Made by a program: the position numbers and the translations under genes. Shown one piece after another: positions 47,701-59,700 of a stretch of 64,000 nucleotides of DNA. The notes below the pieces were generated by a model. That model had not been told where the DNA came from and did not search any database. It saw only the letters and a program-made list of their open reading frames with translations. The stretch spans positions 4,628,001 through 4,692,000 of the forward strand of contig NC_092581.1 in the NCBI RefSeq assembly GCF_037975245.1. Reading direction: 5' to 3'. The DNA is from Apostichopus japonicus. Taxonomy: Eukaryota; Echinodermata; Holothuroidea; Aspidochirotida; Stichopodidae. Position 1 is the first letter of the stretch; each line of letters opens with the position of its first letter.

Positions 47701-50700
47701 AGGTATCACGTTTCATTACTGTCTGCAATTTTATTAGCGACAAGCAGAAAACGTCACTTGCAAGCATTGGAAAGTTAACTTTTTCAGAGCGCGGCACATG
47801 GTTTGGTGCGAGTCTTCAATGCCTTTAATTGCAAATTGTACTAATTATAGATACGTTCGTCACCGCAGGTACTAATAAATGGATGAAACCCAAGAAACAG
47901 TCGACTCCACTGCTCCAGGTAGCAGAAGAGGAGGAGGAGGGGGAAGAGAAAAGTAAAAAAATTGCAACCAAAGATGATATCAGACGAGATGGAGATGAGC
48001 CAGAAAGAAAAGAAGTGAGTTTTAGAAACTGAAAGTTTACAGACACCAATGAACAACATTGTCCTCATCACTCTAATAGCCTTTAAAAATCCGGAAAATT
48101 AACTGCAACTTCCATCAAAATCCATCAAAGATTGACCATTTTACAAGTCTTTTCTTGTATGTATGTATGTATTTATTTTAGATCCTCCTGCAAGCAGGAA
48201 CTCGCGAAGAAGCCATCTTTGGCTTATCAAAGCCGCAAACTGTCCGAAGTCAGTCTCTTAGATTCATATTTAACGTCCATGATTATGAATTGTCAATTGT
48301 CGACAACTCTGTAACTGGACGAAATACATTAATCTTGGTGTGACTCGAACTTGGGACCTTGATTGAAAGGCTCCTTTCTTAATTCCAGTTTTTTTTAAAT
48401 AAAAATTAGCTCATTTATGCTCATTGATGATGTAAAGGGAGTGACTGCCTAATTTTTTGTTATGTTATCCCTTTGTTTTTACAACCGTTGCCAAAGGCAT
48501 AAATTATAAAAATGTTTTCTTGTCTTCTTGAAAAGAGGAATACCACAGTATTCAAGTGATATATGTAGGCTTGTTATTAGGGGTTAACTTATTAAGGCCT
48601 AAAATAAGAAATTTTGAGGATCGCAACACTCCATGTCATAGTTTATTCAATGAGTTCCCCAGATTTATCAAAAATTGGATTGTGTATATCTTGGAAACTA
48701 AAAGAGCTTTTCAAAAAATTGCAACAGATTTTGAATGAGAATATCACACATTATAATTGTGCTGAGTATGGGGCAAATTGGCTAGGTGTCTGTAGTACTT
48801 TAAACACTTGTATTGTTGTTCATGACAACATTTAAGCTGATGTAGAAATATATACTGTTCAATTCATGACTGCATGGTCACATGATTTTAATTTTATTCA
48901 CATAACTATAGAGGAAGATCATTTTCACACAAAATTTGCTTTTAATCTGAAACGTGATGAAAGAAGGGTTGGAAAACTTTGCTGAAATTCCCATGACCAT
49001 GTTTTTTGGCTGTTTGTTTGCGAAGCATAGAAAACCGAGCACTTACGATAAGTAAGGTAATACTTCACAATGAAGAGTACTGCCAAACACTCTACATGTC
49101 TTGGGATTTATCATTTTCATATCTTTTTCTTGTTTCTTGTTTCTGTTTTGTTACTTTATTTTATTTTGTGCCCTGAATTCCTTTTAGGACCATGAATTTT
49201 CCATACCCCTGGTTGTCAGGGTTCACAAGGTTTTCCTATCCCTGGTGTTGAATTTCTTCGCACTTTGACAACGCAGTAAACATTTCATTTGTGACACTAG
49301 AACACTTGACTACAACTCTTTTCAAAATTTCATATTGTCAACTTTTTTTGACATTTTCAGGATAGCCAAAGTGATGCGGGTACCCTAATGAAGAAGTATT
49401 CGGAGAGGATGAACTCCACCAAAGAATCCACTTACAGCGATCCCTTAGAAGGTGATTATGTGTACACTTGTATTTTCTAGGAGGTGAAACTGTAGTCTTA
49501 ATCTAAAATTCAATGCTAACATGAGGGATTAATCCGTCAGGGCTAACTTGAGGGATTAATCCATAAGGGCTGACTCGAGGGATTAATCCTTCAGGGCTGA
49601 CTTGAGGGATTAATCCTTCAGGGCTGACTCGAGGGGTTAATCCTTCAGGGCTGACTCGAGGGATTAATCCTTCAGGGCTGACTCGAGGGATTAATCCTTC
49701 AGGGCTAACTCGAGGGATAAATCCTTCAGGGCTGACTTGAGGGATTAATACTTCAGGGCTAACTCTAGGGATTAATCCTTCAGGGTTGATCTCCAATATT
49801 ACATTGGGTCTTCCAAGATGCTCAAAGTTTGAACATGTTGGAAAATACTACCCCTGGAGGTTGAGCGACAATTTATTTAGTAAATGAATGTTAAAACTGT
49901 GTTTTTATATATTTTTTAATGTTTTTTTAAGTTTTTTATTAGAAGGTCATTGCATTACTTTCAATATGAACATGATAAACACTGATACAAAAAAGATTTC
50001 CAAAATGCTCCCCTAGGGACAGGGGTTTCTCAATTAATATTCCATGAGGGCCAGAGAGAAAACATACAGTACGTTGGATCAATGAGCCATAGTGAACCAA
50101 TATACAATGTGCACGGTAGGTTGACAGGGTGTTCAAACCTAAGACACGAAAGCGTCCGCATACCGAACGATTGCAAAATTGTTGGCTGAGTTTTTTATGA
50201 TGGGCCATAATCCTTCACGGAACTGATTTAGACAGCAGACTGCCTATTCAGAAAACCTTGTCCTAGCAGCCGCAGACTTGCCAAAATATTCCTAAAACAT
50301 TGAAGCGAGGTAAATTTGGGCAATTAAGTAGTATCAGTGAGCAGAATACTCTTGGAGTAAGGCCAACGAAGAAATGCTTGCCAAAGTCTAAAAACCAGTG
50401 ACCACTATTAAAAGTATGATTTAACTTTCTAGTCTATGTGGGGTCAGGACTTATGACCTTCATATATCAACGATCAAGTTTGAAGGAAAAAAAATGGTCT
50501 TTTTAGCAACATTATTTTGATCGAAATAGATGCTGGTGTTATCACCCATCCACCCAGAATATACTACCGAAGTGGTCTATTGACTTGATTTTTCATGCAA
50601 TATGCAGTGTCCAGGAGACGAACGTCACAATCATTGTCGATTGTCTCTAACCAGTAACCCTTTCTTTAACCAGTAACGGCTTCGTCTTTCATCCTTTCAG

Positions 50701-53700
50701 ACTCAGGTCCGGGGTCCTATGGTGTACAGGGGTCCTATGGGGACCAAGGATCCTTGGGAGGCCCAGGAGCAGAGACCTTAGAGGAAATGGAGGACAAAGC
50801 GAGATTTTTCAAACAGTTAGAGGATAAACACGGCGGAGGAGATGTGGACTACGCTCAGCTGAATAGAGTCACCGACACCACAGGCACTATGAACACACTT
50901 CCAACCGGGTTTATGGGGTGAGTCAAAGGAGGCTGACGTTACCAACTGGTCACTCGTTAGTGAGTGACCACTCACTTGAATGGTCCAATGACCATCTGTG
51001 ACATATAACGATTCTAACCCGAACTAACTTACCCTAATGTAACTCCCCCTCCCCCCCCCCAAAAAAAATTAGCGTAACACTAATCCAAGCATCGATAACC
51101 CTTGTCAGGCCCTGTTTTAAGAGTTTGTATTTGTTGGAAATGATCAGGTAGATCACGATAAAGATGGTCGACGTAAAATATTATTTCAAACTATTTGTTT
51201 TTGTAATAATTATTTAAGTAATTTGTGATTTTTAATGTTTGGATCAAAAAAATTAGTAGATTGAAAGGGCTTCCCTTGTCGTAATCATCTACGAAAATTC
51301 TTTCAAAGAAAAGTTTGTATGTGTGTATGTATGTATGTATGTAGTTAGATCCTCCTGCAAGCAGGAACTGAAGAAGAAGCCATCATTGGCTTATCAAAGC
51401 CGCAAGCTGACCGAAGTCAGTCTCTTAGATTCATATTTAACGTCCATGATTATGAATTGTCAACAACTCTGTAACTGGACGACATACATTAATCTTGGAG
51501 TGACTCGAACTCGGGACCTTATGATTGAAAGGCACCAGCGTTAACCACTGAGCTAACACTCCTCTGTATGCAGATGGTGATTGGATATCTATATTGGCTG
51601 TCAAGATAATCACCTTCAGTAGTTGATACATCTCATATGTGGTATTAAGGAACATTAAATTATGATTGCAAACAACTGAGCTCTCAGAGTTACAAATGTT
51701 GTAAAATAACCATGTAATAACCTCGAAGCCTGTGCAATACAATTCACAAACAAACTTGACCTTTCAGAACGGCCGATGATTTCAGCAGTCCGGCTCCGAG
51801 ACGATTAGCAAGGCAAGAGAGAGGTAAGCTTTGTCTGTGGTTTCCCTCAGTGTTACTTGCATACAGTCATAACAACTTATTGTAGAACTTCAATGATTTC
51901 TAACCCTCTCACTGTAATCGCACTGTAACTGGATACCTTGTTGCAAATTTTACATCACAAAACATGATGGAGACAATCATTTCATTTTTTTTTCATTTCT
52001 ATCTTTATTTATTGTATAGTCATTCAAATATGTACCTTTTTTTCTTTTCTCCAACCCTTTGGGTTTCACTGCTCTCTTGTGTATCAAGTATTTCTACCAC
52101 ATTTTGAAGAGAAAGGATCATTTGCTCAGCAGAAGTGATACAAGACAAATCTTTGGGAGAACAGATTTTAGCTTAGTTTTAATCACCCTGTAAATCACTA
52201 CTTCAGGAATTGTCACTTTATTTTGATGCAGGCTATAGAGAAAAGTATTGGTTGGAGCTAAGGTTAAAAGAGAACAAACTTCTCTCTATACGTATATTAA
52301 GCAATATTCAGCGTAGGCAGGTGAGGGGTGCAAGCCTAAAGACTTAAAGGGTCTGCATACCTGATAAGTGCAAGATTGTGGTATGGCTTTGTTTTTGGTT
52401 TGCCAAGAACCTCTGCCCGTTTAAGAGTTCTCTATAAGTAGCAGAATTGTTGTCAGATCTTGAAACTGTTTTGTTGTAAAATAAATTCTTTGAATAAAGC
52501 AAATTTGAGTGTTTCCAGAAAATGTGTATTCTAACACTTTAATTTTTCTCTGATTCTCTGAACTTGTTACAAGTGGTAACTGTGCCACAAGGGAGCAGTG
52601 ATATACCTCACCCAACTTATCCCCTTCAAAATTGTACATGAGAGTTAATTTTGATACATCAACATAAAGTGAGAATTTGTTTTATAACCCATGTTTTTAT
52701 AGTTTCACCCCCAGAAACGGAAGTTGAGGGTCCGTCTGTAGAGAAAGCTGCTTCCAAGGTAAGCCGATCGACTTGTGTGTTTGCATCATTCTTGCTGAGA
52801 AACAGTTTAATCTCGGAACTGATTTTCACTAAACAGATTCGTCCAGTGACAGTGTTGAGATGTCTTGACAAAATCTCCATCGTTAACCGATAGGAATTAA
52901 GTGATAACCTTCTGTCTTCGCTTGTGGCTATTGAAAATTAACCTACTTTTACCGTTGAATATTTGCCGACCAGTGTTAACAAGCCAGTGTTGGCTGCAGT
53001 TATGAACCTTTGAACCAGGCCGGCGTTGACTATTCACAGCATATGTTAGCTGCTTTTGTTAAGGTGTGATTCCTCTTGTATTAGATACAATGGCCTGAGT
53101 TGAGAGTTGATCGTTGATTTTCGGAGGTGGCTGCGTGACGTCATTATATAGGATGTGTTCATGGGTACATCCCTCTGTGTAGTTCCGTTCCTTCGTGGAA
53201 GGGGCGTTTGAGTGTTACAGTGGCCCCTAGAGACTGGATGAGTACCCAAAGTACTTCTTTCATTTCACATCTAGAAACATTTGGATGCAGTATTTAATTT
53301 TTAAGATACTGGCAGTGTTTGCCATACCTCCATCACTGAAATGAAATATGAGCAGAAAACGGTTTAATTTCTTTTGCTGAACTATTTGAGTTAGTTTGTT
53401 GCACTTATTTACAACCACAAGAGCAGACTCTGTCTTTTACTTGTCATTACTAGAGTTGAAAAAAGCATCATTTTGCGTTTTGTCGCCGTTTTCCACTTTT
53501 TTGACAAGTCCATCAAGTTTTCTACATATATCAATAACAAAAACAGTAAACTAAGATATTAGCCAAGTTTTTACCCTGCCAAAAGCATTAATTGGCGAGT
53601 AATTAAGGACATTTGCAGATAATGAGAAAAGTGTCAGGACCCCGATAAATTAAACATTTAATATTAATCGCATACAGTTCCCCCAACCCACTAGTTAGAA

Positions 53701-56700
53701 TTCAACCAATCAGAGATGCAGGTTTAGTTACGAGCCGTTGCTAGAAATAGATTCAAAACGTCGAGTTGGTAACTTGGTACAACCAGCGAGCTGGTACTCT
53801 TACAGCTCCCCGGTACAACTGCCGTAGACAATCTACACAAATCAAGCATGGTGTTGTATTACGTATTGGTCAGTGACGTTCATAGCTTTTATTCATATTA
53901 TGGGCGAGGTTTATTTGGAACCCAATGGAAAATATCCTCGTGAAAAACAAAGTTGAAAGTTGTAAATTTTTTTGACTTTTATGCCACCATTTGAAGTAAG
54001 ATTTGAATAGATAAGCTAGTTATGTATATCGTTATGGCATCGTGGAATCATTGAGGTTGAGAAAAACCATAGAAGAGGACGCAAAATGCTGCTTTAAATC
54101 AATCCTACAATTTTTTTTTTATTGAAGATGTACCTAGCCCTAACATAAATTACAGACATTTAAGAACTGTTACGGGAGCAGTCTCGTCTCATCAGTTCAT
54201 CGTTTCCAGTGAGCGATGTTCTCTCGACTTGATATCGTCATGGATACCAAGGATTTACTTTCAAGTTGAATTTCTTTATTTGAATGGTTCATGTGCAAGG
54301 AGCGAGTGAGTCAAACTGGCAGTATCAGTTTATACTTGCAGTGGGAAAAAGAACGAATGCTTATCTATTTGAGATAATATTTGTTTTCTCTTCTTTGCTT
54401 CCAGGTTCCGAGTGACAGAGCTGATTTGCTTGCAAATGGTGAGTGATGTAGTTATATTGTCTTTTGTGTGTACATTCAAAAGATGTTTTGTTATATATAT
54501 TATTGCATTTAAGAATATAAAATAAATGTTTAGTGCAACAATAACCAGGCGTGTAGTCAGACCAGGATTTGGGGGGTGGGAGGGGGACTGTGCCCTCACC
54601 CACCCCCTCCCCTGCAGACTACTGTGCCACCGACATCTGTACACAAATGCACAAAGTATAGGATAAGAGTATAATCCCCCCCCCCCTAAATTATCGGTGC
54701 CCCTCCTCAATTTGCTGGTGCCCATCCAACTCGAATTCCTGGCTATGGGCCTGACAGTGGCAATTAAACTGCTTTAAACAGTTTCAACATATTTTGAAAA
54801 GAAAGGCACAGAACTAAGAAGCTGGAATGTCGTACTCTATTATTTTACTTGGCATCTTCTTTCGTTGTTTCCTTAGTAAGGTACCCGCTTCTATGTACTT
54901 GCTGGCTTAACCTACATTTTGACTTACACTTTTTGTCACAGCTCTTCTGTGTAATTATCATCTTTTATTGTAATACTATGCATTATTCAAACTGGGTTTT
55001 TCATACCACGCCCTGTTCAAATCCCAGGCAATTTATTCAATATTCAGTACTCCCCGTAAAATCGAGAAGAAAATTCAAAGGACATTAATTGAGAAGATTT
55101 TATGTTTTTTTCTATGTTTTCCTTATTGTTTTAAGTATCCTTGTTGGAGACAGGAGACTCAACTCTGAATATTCCACAAATGAAGAGAACTTCAAAGGAA
55201 GACACTAGGAAGAGAGCTTTACTGGGACCAAGTAATAGTGTAGACAGAGGTAAGTTGCTACCGTCGGGTTTCATAATTATATGCAAATTCCATAATTATA
55301 TGCAAATTCCATAATTATATGCAAATGCCATAATTATATGCAAATTCCATGATTTAATGCAAATTTCATAATTATATGCAAGTTTGGTGTAAGAAGATGC
55401 AAAGAAATTATTGGCAATCATCAAGTTCTTTTTAGAATTTACTAGTCACTCTTTCTATACTGGTGCTGTGGCCATGTGGATAAAGGGGGCGCATTGGAAG
55501 CCACGAGGCTTCATCGAAGAGCAATCTACGATTATCCCATCTGAAATGACTTTCTAAATTAAAAAAAAGATTTCCAATGTGAGTCTGAAGCCACTTGACA
55601 TGAAAGGTGTATTCCATAAGCCCTTGCAAGTATATCCCACATTTTTGGTTGCTTAAGCGTCCTAAAAATAGCTGCCTGATAATTATTATAAGATTTCGTG
55701 ACCTACTTGTACAGGACTGAAGGAGGGGGGGGGGGTGTAGGAAGGGGTGTAGGAAGGGCTACAGATGTGGATATTGGGAGGGGTAATTGTACAGGGAGGC
55801 TTATTAAGGGTAAAGGGTACAGGTTATGGGGAGTAAACTGAGGGTTAGGCTTAAAAGCCTGGGAAGGGAATAGGTATAAAAGGTGTCAGGTATACTTGAG
55901 ATGTGTGACGAAGGGGTTAATGAGCAATAAATGAAACGTTAGCTTGTATTTTTTATTGGCCGGATCAAATGCTGCCTAACTTTACGACAGACCGTTACTT
56001 TTCAATTTAATTTCCAAAGGGACTATGATATTGTCATAGCAGTTGCTTTAACTGTAGGTCTAGCATATTTTGCATATATCTATCTGGGTGGTGGACTGGT
56101 GGTTGCTAGTCGATGCCAATGTTTCTCATCTTCTTTTGCAGATTTTGCAGCTTCAGGTACAGCCTCGGAGATGGAAGCGCTTCATGCTGCAATGAGAGAG
56201 GCGGCAAATACACCGACGATGACCTTCGGTTCGAAGGACTTTATCGCCACCGACCACAGGGAGGGAGACGATGGCGACCGCCATCAGGAAGAAGGCAGCC
56301 GGCGGTACGACGAGGACGCTCCGGCATCCGAGGAATTATCAAGGAAAGAGAGGAGGGAGAGGACAGTGGACGACATCATCAAAGAGGTGATGGAGGAGAA
56401 GATGAAGAAAGATTTAGAGAGGTTGAGAGAAGGGGAGATGTCTCAAGAAGGAAACGTAAACAATTCAGGGAATCAATCTCAGAGAAATACCTCCAGGGAG
56501 AGGAAGGAACCAAAAGGAGTCAATCTCTCGCCTGTGTTCGCCAGTCCGGAACGGAGGACGGGAGAAAGGGAATCACAAGGGGCGAGGGACGGAGAGAAGA
56601 TGTCCTTCGACTCGGATGCAGAGAGGGACGGAGTTAACGACGATAGAGATGAATCTAGCCACAGAGATTTGTCGAATAGGAAACAAGAAGAATCCCATCA

Positions 56701-59700
56701 CGATAGAGAAATAACAGGTGACCGTGACCATGTGGACGTCGATAATAACTTTGTGGCAGGAAGACTTGACGAGGGAGAAGAAGATGGTGCGCGAGGTTTC
56801 GATCTCCAACCTGCGGTCGCGTCTGATCAAAGGGGGTTTGATTTAGCCCCGGCATCACCCCCTGACGACTCTGTGACTGGTAGGACAGTTGTGAGTATTT
56901 ACCTACTTTGTTGACCACTAGTTGAAGGAAATGTATTCCCCCCCCAACCCCCAAAAAAATTTACCCAAATTAAAAAAATTCTCAATTAAAAAAAATCCTT
57001 ACTATTGCGTGTACTATTTGTTTAAAATAAAATAAAACTGTTAGCAAACTTCTTACCCACTAGAGAGCCATGTGTAAAAGTAAGTTGGCCTGACGTTTCG
57101 ATCCTAGCAGGATCTTCTTCAAAGGCTAAAGCTAGCCTTTGAAGAAGATCCTGCTAGGATCGAATGGTCAGGCCAACTTACTTTTACACATACTCTTTGT
57201 TTAGTGAAATATGCTAGCTTAACATTTTGTCACAAAATGCGCCAAGTTTCCCGAAAATTGTAATATAGTATTTTGTAATATATATTGTAATATAGGTTGC
57301 AAAATGTTACAAGTGTAGATGTTTGTTTGTTTCAGAATGTCAAACTTCACAGTCTTTGAAAATTGACAAAATATTTTTCTTTGAAATGTTGTTTTGTTGC
57401 TGTGGAGTCATACTGTAGCTTGTTCTGTACTTAGCTTAGGCGGGAACCGGGCCCAAATCCTTGAACAAAGCTGAATAATTGCCTTTCCAGATTAGAATAG
57501 AAGACTGTACTGTACAGATGTACTGTGTGTTCTGTCAGGTATCTACTCATAAAAATGGACATGAGAGATTCCAGACAGCAAAATTGTTGACAACATGAAA
57601 AGCTTAAAACATCAAGCCCAACAAACCCTTCTTATCTATGATTTCTTTACATTCAAGAAACAAAATGACTGCCCCACCCCCCGTATTAAAGCCATTGAAG
57701 ACTCGCCCCAAACCGCGTACGGCCATCTGAAAAAGTTAACTTTCTGTTGCTTGCAAGTGACGTTTGTTCGTGTCGCTAAAAAATGCAGACAGTAATGAAA
57801 CTTTTTACCTTGTTATCTTTAGCTGGACCTGAGATGTCCATCTCTGTTTCGTTTGTATACTGTGCTGTGGGTATTGACCGCAGCTGTATGTACTGTCTGT
57901 ACACTAGTGTCTAATTACCGACGGTAGCAAGCTGAGTGTGTATTTTCTGGGATCGATGGTGGTGTCTAACACTTCTGTTACACCTCATTCAAAACTATGT
58001 CAGATTACCGGCATTAGACATTTCTTCTTGCGCGAGTCTTCACACCCTTTAACTAATGTTCTTTGAATATTACTTCTGTTTCAGACTGACGATGAAAAAT
58101 CGATGTCTTCTAGAATTCCGCGCTCCAGGAAAGGTGAGTCAAAATGGTTCATGTTTCATAAATTTACTGAAAGACTGACTCACCATACTTGTTTGAATTC
58201 TTGAGCCGTAACAACAAATGCCAAACTTCTAGAGTGAAAATTTTAAAATATTTCTTTGATAACATAACTGCTCAAGTTGGCTATAAAAGTTTATTGGAAA
58301 AGTTAGGGTCATGTGCAGTTAGTTTTTTTTTGTAATCGTATTAAATGGTATTTAATTATATGACATTGAAAATAATTATTCCAATGTAAGAATATTTTCA
58401 AATAAAGTGATGATAACTAGAAAAGAAAATGTGTGTTATATAATTAAGCTTGTAATATGACCACTGGATGTTTTATTAAGACCCCATCCCCTCCCCTCCT
58501 CTGGTCTGTCTTACACTCACAATCTCTATTAAAATGAAGTCACATGTTTGTTACACTATACATGCAAATCACATTGTTGGTTCTGAATTTTAATCGTTGA
58601 AGGACAACTGTGTAGGCACTTTTGAAAACGATTTTGTGTCCTGTACTCAATACAGCTGTCATTAATCCTTTTAAGACAGTAATAAATGTAATGACTTTAA
58701 ATGTGAATAAATGATCAAGCTAAATTTGCTGATTGGTGTTGAGCTAATGACTTCTTTCTTTACGTTGTTATCCCTTTGAAGAAGTCATATTTCATATTTA
58801 ATTTTTAGAATTGAGTATATCTCGTTTAAACTTGACAATGTGTGAAGAAGTTGTTTCAAAGTTGGGTACTTCATTGTCAGTGCAAGACGCTTTTTTTCAG
58901 AGGTCAAAACAAGGCAAAACAATGTCTAACCTGTTTAAAATCGACTTAGGTCAAAGTTTTAAACTCATTGGTGAAATTATAAAACTTGCATGGGCAAAAA
59001 CTTACAACACTGTTGGCTTCCTTTATCTGATATAACTACCAATTTCAATTTCTTTGGTGAACGACTCTCTTTCCCTACCATTTGAGGATACCAGTGGTAG
59101 ATTTTTCATGTGAATGCTCTCGTAAACACTTTTCATCTATGGTTTGACGTTTTTTCACTCTCGTAGGTTTTGTGAAGGACAGCGGAAACAAGAGGAAGAC
59201 GAAGTATGGCGCCATCAAAAGCTCCGGGTACGGACCGAAGAAAAAACAGAAACCAAAGGGTGATGTCTGGTCCCCAGCTGATAAGATTCTTCAACAGAAG
59301 AAAACAGGTATTCTATTAGTTTGAAGGCTTATGAGTTTAAATTAATAATAAGAGGGTTAAGTAATCATAATAAGATGGTTAAATAATCATAATAAGATAG
59401 TTCTCATGGTTCCAATTAACTGCACTCTGTGAGTGTTTTTAGTTTGAAGGGTTACAAGTTTTTAATTATCATGTAAGAGGGTTCTCATGGCTTAAAGTTG
59501 AAGGTTTACAGTCTTGTTCAGGGCCTCTCACATGATTTTACAACTTAACCCTGGTCATTGGTAACTTGTCACACCCACACACCAAAGTGTGCACAATTCA
59601 ATCAATCTCTCCTGGGGCACCACAGTGCACCACATTCATTTGTTTCCTGGGGGACGTCCCATGGGGTGCAGCCACATACTTATGCACACAGCTATATTTA

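Noticed and set aside
49503-49796. 97-codon repeat protein (PEGLIPRVS)n on the minus strand
   Set aside because: Pure product of the 27-bp intronic minisatellite; no splice or promoter context.
56113-56637. 174-codon Arg/Glu-rich frame overlapping CEP162 exon 10
   Set aside because: Shifted-frame shadow of the highly charged exon 10; only the other frame has phase-compatible splice junctions.
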